NCBI GenBank assembly: GCA_004194705.1
Contig: SADC01000170.1
Coordinates: 1 to 64,000 of the forward strand
Source: Ditylenchus dipsaci
Lineage: Eukaryota > Nematoda > Chromadorea > Rhabditida > Anguinidae
DNA: 64,000 bases
Direction of reading: 5' to 3'
Part shown: positions 48,244 to 60,847 of the stretch, in pieces
Layout: the number at the start of each line of letters is the position of its first letter
How positions within the stretch are numbered: position 1 is the stretch's first letter
The notes under the pieces: model-generated
Databases searched by the model: none
Told to the model about the DNA's origin: nothing
Seen by the model: the letters and a program-made list of their open reading frames with translations, nothing else
Program-made: the position numbers and the translations under genes

Positions 48244-50459
48244 CAGTCCCTTTATAGTATATTTAATCATTTATATATCAAATTCAAAAGTAAAGAAATA
48301 AAAATTTATAAATCAGCTTTAAAAAATTATAGTTATTTTTCACAGTCAACCTTGGTTTCTTTTAAGTTTGACATTCCGCCCAACCTTTAATTTTCAATAC
48401 AAATAACTAAAATTACTGGAAAGCGTTTTGTAAAAAGCTGTGTGGCTTTTGATAAACATTACTATTCACATGCCATGTTTTCTCTGATTAGCCGTACCCT
48501 TCTAATATGCCACCCCGTCGACTTTGTGGGCATATATTTTAGCCCAGAGTAAATATATTCCAAATCTGTTTTTTTGCATTTTCTTGACTCCCACCAATTC
48601 AACCGATTACTATTTTTAGATTTTGGATTTTAAGCGAAAAATCTCAATACCACCTCAGATTTTTCTGATTTTCGGGCATCAAAAAATAGGCAAGCCGGTT
48701 AATTAGATAAAGTACGGCATAAATTTCATCTTACTTTGCAGAAGACTAAATACGCTTTCTTTTTATTTTTAAAGGCCATTGCCGTCTCTGACAACGGTTG
48801 TCCGCCGCCAATTCAATTTTTTTCTGTATCGTTGGATTTACGTACGATTTTTTCAACTTGATTTCTAACAAAACTATACCTGAAATTTAATTCTAAGCAT
48901 TGTTTTGTTAGAAACCAAGCTGAAAAATCCGTACAGAAGTTCAATGATTAAGCAAAAAATTAATTGACGGGAACAATTTAAAACAGGTGGCTATGGCTCT
49001 TTAATTTTTTTTTGTTTGGTTTACTGCAAAAATTCATTTTAAATTTAGGTGTTATTTTTAGATCACGGAATTTTTAAAAAGAAGACGAAATCTTCGGCCG
49101 GCCAGTCCGAGCCAAAAGCCGAAAACCGAAATTTTCGGCCGGCCGACAACCCTACTCACGAGCTATTTTAATTACGATTTTGAATTTTCAAGGTAGTTAT
49201 GATTCTTATTGACTTTTTCTGTAGTTTTTGCTTGTAATCCACGTTTTTGGACAGGACTTGGGATTTTGTACAGGACAATTGACTGTCCCGATTTTGACCG
49301 TCAGCATACTTAGACAAATTTTTAAAAGTTTTGTTGCCATATTACATAGTTGAATGTTGGCGACATTTTTATACTAAAACTTCTAGAAAAAATGAGATCT
49401 AAATTTCAAAAAAAAAGACGCTGACTCTGACACGTTTCTCGTCACCAAGTGAGTGCCTTTTTAAGTTGAAATCTAAAAGCTTTTTGTTTTTATAGAAGTT
49501 GGGTACCGAAACGTAGCTGCCATTTAGGGCTACAATGTTGCACCAAAACTTACAAAAAAATAAAAAAGCGAGTTTAAAAAATTGGTCAAAATATGCTGAT
49601 GGTAAAAATTGTGGCGGTCAATCGTCATATACTCACTTTTTTGCCCACTGAAGTGTTCCGTATCTGCCGTATTTGGCATGACTTCGTAACGCTCATAGTT
49701 AACAAGTTAACCATTCAGGTTTGATATTTTGACTTTTGAGACAGTGTAACTCATTTTTTGATGCGGAACTTGGTGTTGGTGCATTAAAAAGGTTAAATAT
49801 ACAAGTCTTTAGCTATCTAAAAAGTATAAGTTTGCCTGGGGAAAATCAGAAAAAGTTGGCTGCATGCCGTGAACAAGAATGATTGTCATGCATTTTGGTC
49901 AACTATGCTTTGTATTTTTTACTTGGAAGGCCTGTAATTCAGTTTTAGTCGAATTTTTCTATAAACCCCCTAAACCCCCTTGGACCGAGTGAAGGTGTAT
50001 GTTATACCGAAGGGTATCTCATGCAGAGGGTATGTTAAAGAGAAGTTTGACTGTATACAGAACCTCAATACTAATGTAATCTTGCCAATACAGTGGTACG
50101 CGAGCAATGGTAAGTAGTTGTTGCCCAGGTAGTAGGGGATGAGATAACCCGTGAAAATGTGCTTCAAACCTAAACGCTTTCCCACAGCTGGAGGGGGGGG
50201 GGGGCGGAGGTGATTTGCCATGCCTTTTTTCTAAATGATAAGAGGCGCCATACGGCGCCTGTACATCTTGTATTCACATGTTGTTGATTGTTTTCGGTGT
50301 TTCACTTTATCTAACGTTTAAATGACCCGATTCTAAGTAAAATGTGTTTAAAATATATCGCTTTAAACAAAATAAACGAAGAAACAATTTTGATACGATG
50401 ACCACCATTCAACAACACTACTACTACTGCTGCTGGGTGTTATCTAGACAATTTGATTT
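48244..50459. other. Intergenic DNA between HSP70 and the Q-rich gene
   Basis: 48770-49003 is a member of the 230-bp palindromic MITE family (gattttttcaacttgatttc and its inverse). 49090-49145 has a small cggccggcc inverted motif. 49965-50055 is a pogo-like end (aaagtttgactgta). The rest is AT-rich with no gene recognised. Confidence 0.55.
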
Positions 50460-53400
50460 CTATTCTTTTTTCTCAGCTGCTTCCTCTGTTTTCGTAGATT
50501 CCACTTTATTTGGTTTGCTATCCTCTCTAGCTGGAGCTTCTGTGCCTGCCTCAACCACAATAGATTCGTTGATTTCATTGTGGTCTTCACCCAACTTTTG
50601 TGGTGATCTATTGTATCAACAGATTCTTGCTGTATTTCTTCATCTTTTTCTGCTTCTAGTATTTTTTCAGCTATATCAGACTGATCAGGTCCATCTGACA
50701 GTGGACTTTTGCCCTCACTTTTGGTTCTTTATCAGCATCACCATTGCGCTTCTTGTCCTTAAAGTAGGCCTTGTCTCCAGCATAGTTGGACTTTCTGTTG
50801 TTGCTGTTATTGATGTTGTTGAAGCCGAGAGGATTGCTGCTTTGCATGCATTGCAGTGCTGTAGAGAGCAAACTGCCGTAGTAGGGCAGATGGCCATTTT
50901 CCTGTAAATATCAATTTATTTTTTTCGACCGATCTTTCTAGCTGGCAAAATTGAAGTCGAGTCCGACGTTTTCGAAAATGAGAATTTATCTCAAATTTGA
51001 GAAGAATTCTCAATCTGGCATTTTTGTTCTTATTTTTTGAAATACCTGGTCGAGCCTGATATAACCGCAGTGCGGTTACAACACCCTCTTCGAGCTCGCT
51101 TCCGCCTAGGGTCCGACACTTTTCACCCAAACTTCGATTTTTTCCAGATATCTTCGGTCAGTGTAGTTCAAAAAATCACAAGTACAGTGAAACCTCAACA
51201 TAAGAGCATCCCCCAAGACCAACCCGAGGTGCTCTTGTATCAAAGGTGCTCTTATATTGGGATCGACTTTTAGTATACGACCACCGTTAGAAAACAGGCC
51301 TGAGATGCTTTATAACAAGGGTGCTCTTGTACCGAAATCCTATTATATCCAGATTTGACTATATTGCGATTTTGCCTATTGTTTCTGTCAAGGACTACAG
51401 TTTCGCCAAAAAGACTTGCAGTTTTCAATATGACCGCACCAAATTTCAAAAAAAAGTCTCGTTATATTAGGAACCGCCGATCTTATTGGCGAAACTCTCG
51501 GCAATGACAGAAACGATCGGTAAAATCGAAATTCTTACGATTGTTAAGACTAGACTAGCCAAAGCCCACTAGCAAACTAATTTGTAATTTGGGTTAAAAG
51601 CAGGGTCGGAAATTAAAATTTTCAAATAAAAGACATTTTGGTAAAAAACGGACATTTGATCAAAAAAGTGCCATTTTATCCAGTGATTATTGACTTTTGA
51701 GTAACAGAAATAAAGATTTTGACCTAAAATCTCAAAAATTCTAAAGATTTCAGATCTCAAATAAAGGACAAATCTTTAAATAAAGAAGTTTCCGAGCCCT
51801 GGTTAAAAGAGTTTCGGACCCTATGCGGGAACGAAGTTAAGTTGGTGCCGTTGTATCGGGATTTGACTTTACCCTTTTTCATCCTTTCTCTTCAAAAAAG
51901 TCGAACCTTAGCATTATTTCTGGTGATGACAACAGCATTATTGTGGTAGGTGACGTATACATTTAACATACGCTCATTGACCACTTGGTTGACAGGTTAG
52001 CCTGGTCCAGCCATGTGTTCCTGAACTTCTCATCCTGTAAACCCATCCCATTCCGCCAAATTGGGCGGCATCTGAGGGAAGGGAGGCATGCCTGGCATAA
52101 AGTTGGGAGCTAGGGCGTGTGGTAAGAAGTTGGCTGGAAGCGGCATCGGACTTCTTAGATAGTTGGCTGCAGGGTTGAAAGCAACACAATGCTTGTCCAA
52201 TTTGTTTTCTGCTTGGGTGGTCGGATGCAAGCCTTGGAACACTAAAAAAATTAAGTATTTTGAGGATCACTTGACTCAAAAGCTCAAAATCTCACTATTT
52301 TGAGGAGGACCAGCTGGATTGAACACGTATCGATTGTTAGGCATATAGCCCTGCTGTTGCTGAGCAGCGTACATGGGGAAATTAGCCCCACCCCCAGCTG
52401 AATATGGTCCATTCGCAAAATTTGGGGTTGAGGTGGTAGAATGGTGGTCTTAGCTGGATCATTGGCAGCATTTCCAAATCTTGGAGGAGGTTTTCCAAAG
52501 CTACGTCTATTGGGGTTGTTGGGAAAGCGGTTGCCTTGCTGCTGCTTCTGTTGTTGCTGGATGGAGCTGGAGGTGTAGCCGGAGTCATGCAGACTGTTAG
52601 CTTTGATGGCAGCCGAGTGCTGAAGGTATTGTAGATTTGGATGAATGATTCAATAATTTTTATGTAGGAGAACTAACCAAGCTGTTGGGCCCATACATGT
52701 AAGTATTGCCTCTGTGCATCCCATTCATATCCTCACCCCTTCGATCGCTACCGCCGCTCTGGCGCTTGCTAAAAGAAACAATAGCATAAAAAAGAAATGA
52801 CTCAACACTTATTCAGGATTCCCCTAATACCTTTTCTGTTTAGTGCCATTCCTATGCTTAACCTGCTGATTTTCTGATTTTTCAGCTTCATCGCTAAAAG
52901 AAAAAAAAAACTAGTCATGAATGTTAGCTGCCCGGTTTAAAAAATCTTGAGTATGCAGCTAAAAAATTTTTGACCTATAGGACAATTGTACGGTCAAACC
53001 ACTAGGAGACACCCTCAGTCAAGTCCAAAACTTTTTTTCATATGATTTTCGTCGTGTTATCCGAAAATTGCAACGATTCTGATTTTATTTTTAGCTTTTG
53101 TACATGAAAACAACTTTGTCAGATTTTTCTAGACAACATAACTGCTGTTTTGCTAAAAAGTCATGAGATCCTTGAAAAAATTTCGGGTTTATATCAAAGG
53201 CCGCCGGCGTAATTGCAGAACTGTGATTATTTCCAGAAACGACTCGTAAAATCGAAAATTCTTGTGATATTTTGGACTGCAATAACTTCGACTTCGACAA
53301 AACATCACAGAAATCGGGGCAATCAAGCTTAGGACTCGGCTGGAGTCGAAATGGATGGATGAAATCTTTTCGGACCCCAGTGTATCTAATGCTGGGCCAT

Positions 53401-53932
53401 GTTTTTGAAAATCTCCCCTGGCCCACTTCAAAACATGCTTATCTACTACCTACATTTGGCCGTTGTTGCCATCCATATTCCCACCAAAATTAGCATTGTT
53501 GTTGTTGGAGCAGAAACGAGTTTCTCCAGAACTACAGTTGCCATTTCGCTTGAGCACATCCGCCCAGCTTATGGCATCCGAGCTAGGCATTTGCTGAGTG
53601 ATCGACTGAGCTGCTGAGGGTTCTGAAATTGTAAAAATTCAATATTTCACTAGCAAAGGTTCATTAATTTACCACATGAACTGGTGGCTGTGGGTATTCA
53701 CTAGCATACATGTTGCTGCCAGGCATACTGGAAGTGTTGCCAGAGGCTTGCCGAGGTGTGTTACTATTGCCATTATTGTTGTTGTTGGTAGCAGCACTAT
53801 TGTATTTAGCCTGATGGACTGGGGATGTACGTAGCGAAGAGGCTGCTGATTTTGTTGGCCCTGCTGCTGTTGATGATAGTTGGTGGGCACGCGGTTAGCT
53901 CCGGAGGTGCTAGCATACTTCTGACCGTAATG
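50460..53932 (-). CDS. Gln/Asn/Pro-rich low-complexity protein, 5'-incomplete, at least seven exons
   Basis: Exons in transcript order: 53932-53673, 53622-53454, 52893-52831, 52768-52678, 52619-52296, 52241-51972, 50901-50460. Most junctions agree in phase with good GT..AG sites. The encoded protein has HQQQQGQQNQQ, runs of Asn, SWADVLKRNGN, QQQQKQQQGNRFPNNPNRR, a Pro/Met-rich block (PNFMPGMPPFPQMPP) and an acidic Glu/Lys tail (VESTKTEEAAEKKE). AFNPAANYLRSP resembles a PAM2 motif that binds the PABP MLLE domain, which would fit an mRNP role, but this is weak. One-base losses break the frame in at least five exons. The first exon seen begins at an acceptor (attatag), so there must be an upstream exon; none fits in the 480 bp before the duplicated block. 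I do not recognise the family. Confidence 0.6.
51050..51872. mobile_element. Nested pogo-like MITEs in the last intron of the Q-rich gene
   Basis: Outer ends: ataaccgcagtgcggttaca, with inner cgcttccgcctagggtcc, against the right gcgggaacgaag and gtatcgggatttgac. Nested near 51184-51360: tacagtgaaacctcaacata with its partner tatccagatttgacta. gatcggtaaaatcg-type inner strings are shared with other pogo-like copies. Confidence 0.6.
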
Positions 53933-53955
53933 CTATAATTAACGGTTGGATTAAA

Positions 53956-54207
53956 TACCACATTTATTCTAATAGAAGACCACCCCCCCCCTTGATTAAA
54001 AATCGTCTTTTCGGCATTGGGTTTTTGAGCCATTTTAAGAGCCTTTTCCTAGGCAAGTTACCACCTATTTTGTAGCTCATCTCACTGACTACAAAATAGG
54101 TCGCGATTCGCCCATAAGCAGTCTTCAAAAAGTAGGTCAAAAAATACAATGCCAAAAAGACGATTTTAAATCAGGGGGCGCTCTTCTATTAGAATAATAC
54201 GATATTA
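53956..54207. mobile_element. Palindromic MITE related to the TACCGTATTT family
   Basis: Left taccacatttattctaatag, right ctattagaataatacgata, with inner arms aaaatcgtctttt / aaaagacgatttt and acctattttgtag / ctacaaaataggt. It fills most of the gap between the Q-rich gene and the second duplicated block. Confidence 0.75.
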
Positions 54208-57200
54208 GATTGTCTCTAATTTCTAGTGTCATTTTTATTCTTCTTTAGTTGTTATGCGAGATAAAAATGTTATATTTTTTCAAGCTAAAGCATTTGAGGC
54301 GTTGACAAAAAGTTAAATTAGCAGAGGGAAATACTCCTCTTTCACTGTACTGTTTCAAACCGAGATAAGTTTTATTAGCCCTTTTTAAAGGAGCGGTGCT
54401 GGGTATTCGCTGGGTATTGTGATTTCCTCAAAAATTATTTTCAATTAGGGTGTTTGACCACCCAATCAAAAGAGGAGAATCTCAGCTAAAAAACAGTGTG
54501 AAAACATCTGAGATGTGAAAACAAAATTTAAGAAAAAAAGGTAAAAAAATACAGTCAACTCTTACTATAATATACGTGTATATTATAGCGAAAGTTGACT
54601 GTATAGCGAGAGTTCAATTTATCGAGAATTGACTGTATACTAAACCATTTGGTCATCGAACAAAGCGCACTATACGAGAGCGCACTATGGCGAGAGCACA
54701 CCGTACTGGTGTTTTACAGGCCTTGTACGGCTTTGTCTGCCACTTTTTTTATCCGAACCCACCGTAATAACTTTATACCAAAAATAACTACTTTGCTTTA
54801 TTCAGTCTTCCTGTTTTTAGAGTTTACAGTCATGATGAAATTCGGCATTGCACAGTTTGGTTGAACAATCGCGTACCGCTAATACCTTTTAAGAACATCA
54901 ATTTAAAATTTACCTTGACACGTTCAAGACTACTTCTCAGTTTGGCTGAATTAAACAACACTACCAGCTTATCACCAGCACACCACTTCCATTAAAGAAG
55001 GAATTAAATTTTTTAGTTCCTAAAAATTTTAACAAGTCAAAAACTAATAAAAAAAAACTCCCTTTGCATTCTCTGCTGAATACAGTTTGACAGGACTAAA
55101 ATGATTATTTTTTCGCGCTTGAACTCTTTTTTATAAAATTTTTTCTTTTTTTGATCACAAGAGATTAGCTTACCAAAAAAAAGAGACAAAAATTAGAAGG
55201 AAAAGTATATGGGTCTGAAAATATGGCAAATAAATTTTTTATAAAAAATTAAAATTACGATTTTTACAATTTAGGTGGTGTACCAGCCAGTCTTAAACGA
55301 TAACATCAGCTTTTCTGGCACCAAAAACAAGAGTGTGCGCTACTATGTGATGCCAAGAAAGGAGGATTATGTGCCCGAATTCTCTGTGGAAAACAACAAG
55401 AAATGCTGTGGAAAAAAGACTCGTTGGCAAAAACATTAGAGATGATGGGTGTTATGACCAGAATCAAGAGGGATTTTTGCAAAAGTAAGCTTAAGCTTTG
55501 ACAACAATAAAATTTTTGAATTTTGTATTACAAAAATTTCGTATTACTTTTCAAAAAATCAAACATTTGCGTATTATTTGCGTATAATCATGGTACGCCA
55601 AGTATGGTATAGTTTGTCTTGAATCGAAATGATTTGCATTAAATTGGTATTTACCGCCAATATTCTTGAGAGGCATAATCTGTAATTTCGGAAATTTTTT
55701 AGCAACGCCATTTTTTTCGAGTTTGTTTTCTTCTGGACATGTTATATATCATACGACTCTAAATTTATCGCTGAGCAATACGTTCTCAGGTGTCGATCTT
55801 AAATTTTCTAAAAATTTAAGTTCTGGCTTTTTCTTACAGAGTGATTTTTTCAACCACCAAAAATAATCTCTTTCTTAAAACGGATGTAAGTGGGCTATTT
55901 TAAATGTGCTTATATGCATTTTTCGGCTTAACAACTTGGCTTGAACAGCTCTACAAGATAGTTGAAAAAATTAGTGTACTGTTGCAAAAACTTTGCAATT
56001 TCAAGCAATTCAAATCAAATTTTTTGTTCCAAAATTTCACCCGTGACTCTACTGATGAGGGAAAGAATTTAATTGTATTTTGGAATATGCACAATAAACT
56101 GTTTGCGATGTTGTCAAACGGTACACGATTTCGAATGCAGCTCGGAGTATTTGGAGCTTTGAAATTGAAAAGTCAGAAACCACGGGGGTGGGGGAACAAA
56201 AGCAATTTTTTTAAATTTTTATGATCACAAACTGAAAATCTGACACGGGATTCATGGTGTATATAACATGTCCAGTAGAAAAAAGTCAAAAAATAATGCA
56301 ATGCAAAAACAATGCAAAAGTGAAATGAATCAGTCTTGCTGCCTCAGCAGACTCAGTCTAGACCGAAACCGAGTCTCGTTCAGGGTCTCATTGGAAATTT
56401 TTTGAAAGTCTCGATATCAGTCGAAATTTTGGCCAAAAGCCTTGTCTTTACTAAAACCCCGAAAAAAATTCTGATGAATTCATAATTATTTATAGTCGTG
56501 CTGAAAGACACAGAGAACTTGGAGAAGTTACGTCTAGAAAACTTTGATCTAGCTATGACAGAGCTGTTTGAATCATGTGGCCTGGGTATCATCAAATATT
56601 TGGGCATCAAACGTCACATCACAACCTTCAGTGCTGCTTTAAACCCCTACGCTACCTCCACTCTCGGCTGCAAATGACTCCTTCTTATGTGCCTGGACTT
56701 CTAGGATTAACTACCGATCAGATGAGCTTTCCGGAGAGAATCTTAAATTTTTTGGGCTACATCCCAGACTACTTGTTCACAAAAGCCATGTTTGACGGAG
56801 AAGTGGAGAGTGTGATCAGAGAAAAAGTGCCCGACTTTAACATGATGGTTGGTTTTAACACTTATTATATCATAAAATGTGATGACCCCATTTTGGGTCA
56901 TCTCAACCACAAACTGGGGTTATAAACTTGAAATTAAGATGTGCGCATGAAATTACCTGCGGGATGATCCAAAGTGCTGTTTACGACAAAAAAAACGTTT
57001 AGATCAGAATTCTAATTCTTAAGCAGAATTCTCAAACATAAAGGACCATCGCCGTTGATGACAATGGCAATTTCGAGTTTTTGAGTTCGCGAGGGACAGC
57101 CGAAAATGCGGAAAATATTTTGCGAATTATTTTTTATTTGTATTTAAAAATTTAAATTTTATGCATGAGATGAGGCGAATCAACTGTTACCAATAATGAG

Positions 57201-57602
57201 TTATAGCTCAATGGAGTCGGCTAGGTCGTCCGATCAGGCATTGTCAAGCAACGTTGGGCTCGACCAGTTGATGGTTCTTCATTTTGAACAAATTTTAATC
57301 GCAAACAAAAAATAATTCAAAATATATTTTCGAAATAAAAGAGCTGTCCCCGCGAATTCAAAAACTCGAAATCGCCATTGTTCTCAACGGCGATGGTCCT
57401 ATAAATAACATCTTCTTTATCTTAGTAACAAAACTTTTTAACACGTTACCGACTCGGCAAAAATAAACTCGCTAGCCGCTTCAAGTCTCCAATGACAAAC
57501 TCGCTATTAAACAAGCTGTCTAGCTTAAAGAGTTGTCGGTGTCGTGCGCTTTACCAACGGATAAAATTCGAAATCGTAAAGTTAATATAACATCCAAAAT
57601 TT

Positions 57603-57957
57603 TTAACATACAGTCGACGCTCGTTATGACGTCTAGCCAAAAGTTCGTTCCGCCTGGGGCCCGACACTTTTTACTTCTATTTTTGAAGTCTTTTGCTGAA
57701 TATGATTCTTCAGCCTAGTCAAAAAAAATCGCAAGGATTTCGATTTTGCCGATCGTTTTCGAGAATAACGATAATTTTGCTATTGAGACCTGCAAAAAAA
57801 AAGAGATATCGTCATTCCAAAAACGATCGGCAAAATCAGACATATGCAAATATATATTCAGAATCAAATCCAGCAAAAGACTTAATAATAGAGGTAAAAA
57901 AGAGTCAGACCCTAGGCAGGAATGAACTTTTGGCGAGACGTTATAACAAGTCGACTG
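57603..57957. mobile_element. pogo/Tigger-like MITE (second copy of 29872-30225)
   Basis: Same TA-flanked tacagtcgacgctcgttatg ends and inner palindrome as at 29872-30225, with a few homopolymer-length changes. Confidence 0.8.
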
Positions 57958-58995
57958 TAGAAGTTTAAAAACACCCAGTTTTGATGGATTTCATGGCAGG
58001 GTATTAAAAAGACAACATTTTATTGCGTGTGGCAAGTGCAGCTAACAAGGTAATCGCCCGAATCGTAAAATGTAAACCCTTAAATTTTATTTGGTTTCAG
58101 AATTTTTTCTATGTTTCTGATGCACTGAATACGAAAATTGTGCCTATGGCCATACCTGGTGTCGCCACAAAATTTCAATTTTCGGATGCTTCGGGCTCTC
58201 ATCCTGATTTTTAGCTTTTTGGAATCTAAAAAAGATCAGCTTTGAAGACCAAGGCATCTGAAAATTGTAATTTTTTTTATTGACTCCAAGCATGCCCTAT
58301 ACGCAAGATTTTCGTATTCAGCGTATCAAAAACGCAAAAATGATAAAAGCAAATCAAATTTTAAGGATTTACATTTACAGTTCGGGCGGCTCGCTTGTAA
58401 ATTTTTAAGACAGAAAGTTTGGCTTTTGGTGAGTTTCGCCCTTCGGCAAGGTTTAGAGATCGGTAAATAATAAATATAATATATTTTCGTCTACCAGTCG
58501 ATTATCTATTTTAAAACTAAAAGGGAAATTGTCAGGACACAATTGCTGATTCAGCCTTCTATTTCGTCAACTCAGAAGAACACATAGACTATGCCCAGCC
58601 AATCACACATAAAATCGTATATATGGGAGGTCTAGGAAAAGTTCAATCAGTCCCTTTGGAGCAGGTATTTCTTTTTAATCTTGAAAAAATCTAAATTTCT
58701 GTTTGCAGAATTATGTGGACATTTTCTCCTCAGCTAAAAGAGGAGTCATACTATTTTCATTTGGATCAGTGGTGCAGAGCAACCAAATGAGTCCTGAGAT
58801 CAAAAAGGCGTTTTTGGATGCATTTGCAGAGTTCCCAGACATTAATTTTGTCTGGAAGTATGAGAAAGACGAAGACCAAGTGGCTAAAGACTACAAAAAT
58901 GTGTTCACTGGAAAATGGCTGCCTCAAAACGAATTTTTAGGTAGGCATTTGTTGTGTTTCCTTTCTCTTAGTCCCTTCCCAGGAATTTGTCCAGA

Positions 58996-59067
58996 GGTGG
59001 AGGCGTAGTGTATTGGCAGCACGTTGGCCGGTAATCCAAAAGAGCTGGTTCAATTCCAGCCACCACC
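58996..59067 (+). other. tRNA-like sequence, second copy
   Basis: Same A and B boxes as 31265-31337; one C is missing in the anticodon-loop region (ggccggtaa versus ggcccggtaa). Confidence 0.5.
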
Positions 59068-59133
59068 ATTTTCCTCTGGACGATCAATTCCATAACAGCA
59101 TTCAAAACTTAAGTTCAATAGCTGTGCCTTCTT

Positions 59134-59370
59134 AAAGGGGCATGCCCACGCTAATAAGAGGTGGTGCCGGGAATTCAAAATTTTTTCCCAATCGTTGAAC
59201 TTCTGTAAGAATTTTTCAACTTGGTTTCTAACACAACAAGGCCTAGAATTTAATTTTAGGTATTGTTTGATTAGAAACCAAGTTGAAAAATCCGTACAGA
59301 AGTTCAATGATTAGGAAAAATTTTGAATTCCAGGGCGCCACCTCTTATTAACGTGGGCATGCCCCTTTAA
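59134..59370. mobile_element. Palindromic MITE, second copy of 31404-31641
   Basis: Same ttaaaggggcatgcccacg ends and hairpin arms as the first copy. Confidence 0.85.
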
Positions 59371-60847
59371 CCATCAAAATTGTGCTTTTACCTTTGGTAA
59401 CTTACTGTTTGTTGCTAGTGTGTGATCCGAGTGCCATAAATTTGGTTCTATCCCACTATGTGGTGCCAAAATATGCCATGGGGCCCCTGTTGTTTTTCTT
59501 AAAAATGTCTTGGTCCCTGCTGTTTTAAATGAGGCAAAAAAGCGGCACTTCTTTAGTTCCCCCAATACTCGGATTTTTTGAAAAGTGACCCGAAATCACC
59601 CCCGAACTGATTTTTTCTGCACAAAAAGGTACGAGAAGCATTTCTAAACACTTTCTGAATAAAAAAGTTGAATTTTATCAAAAAAATTGCCACCCACCCC
59701 TTGGGGTAGATGGTCTTTTTATGGTATTTTCGACCGAATTTTAATTTTTTTTTCCAAGCAAAATCTAGGTGAAAGTGCTAGATTTTGAACAGGTTTTTAC
59801 TTTCTGGGCCTACCGCATAAATAAACTCTGGTATGCATACATTTTTATGCATTCAGAGTCCCTTTCGAGTGATTTGTGTCTCAGGTATGTATGTGTGCGC
59901 ATCTCAGTAGCTTTTCCCCTCCTTTAAAGGGGCTGCGAAGCTACTTATGTTGAAAAAAACGGCCTCGTTGGCGCAGTGGATAAACGTTAGTGTTCAATGT
60001 CCCAAAATGTGGTGCAGGCTCGACCCCACGTTGTGGCACGCCATTTTTTGGCTTTTTGACCAATTTATCGGGCAATTAGGAATCAAAGATCTAAATTTTT
60101 ACAATAAGTTGGTCAAACAAGTCAAAAAAAGTAGCGCACCTCTAAGTTGGGTCAAACCTGCGCGCCATTTGGCCATAAAACACAAACGCTTATCCACTGC
60201 GCAGTTGATGTTGAATTTCCCACCTGAGTAGCTTCACTTCCCACCAAGGCATATTTTTGGCACCAGATGGTGGGTTAGTACCATAATTTTTATGCCAAAA
60301 CAATTTGACATAAGTTATTTACAGATCACCCGCGGTTACTAGCCTTCATCTCTCACGCCGGCATGAACTCCATCATAGAAGCGGCTAGCAAAGGAGTGCC
60401 AATGATTTGCATGCCAGTGTTTGCGGATCAAAAAAGAAATGCTAAGCTTCTAGAAAGGCGAGGAATGGCTGTATTACTGGACAAAACTGATCTCAGCAAG
60501 GAAAACATAGTTGCTGCTATCAATAATCTTCTTTCCAATCCTCCTACAAAGCTAATGCTCAACTTCTATCCAGAATGGTCAAGGCCAAACCGATGAAATC
60601 TGAAGAGAGAGTGGTAAAGTACGCCGAATTTGCAGCTGAGTTTGGAGACACAGGCACTCTGCAGCTCCAGGGCAAGCATCTGACTTTTGTGCAGCTCCAC
60701 TCTTTGGATGTCATCTTCACACTAATGGTCCTGTTAATGGCTGTGATAGCACTAATGTTTTGGGCAGTCAGGAAGATGATCAGATGGGCTAAGGTGAAAG
60801 TCAAGAATAATGTGGCCAATGGAGACTTAAAGAAGAAAATTAGATAG

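Larger units (their letters stand above)
55275..60847 (+). pseudogene. UDP-glucuronosyltransferase copy 2, lacking exon 1
   Basis: Exons equivalent to 2-6 of the first UGT: 55275-55484, 56496-56847, 58536-58664, 58709-58940, 60325 to about 60847, with the same splice sites. Exon 1, with the signal peptide and SHVTF region, is absent because the duplicate starts inside intron 1; no substitute leader is visible in the 850 bp before exon 2. It keeps [10 protein letters not shown] and FADQKRNAKLL in frame where copy 1 is broken, but is itself broken at other homopolymers (for example CTCGGCTG in exon 3, and CCTCC in exon 6), and its stop is shifted by a lost A (ends KKKIR). It is either a truncated duplicate or the same locus assembled twice. 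Confidence 0.8.
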
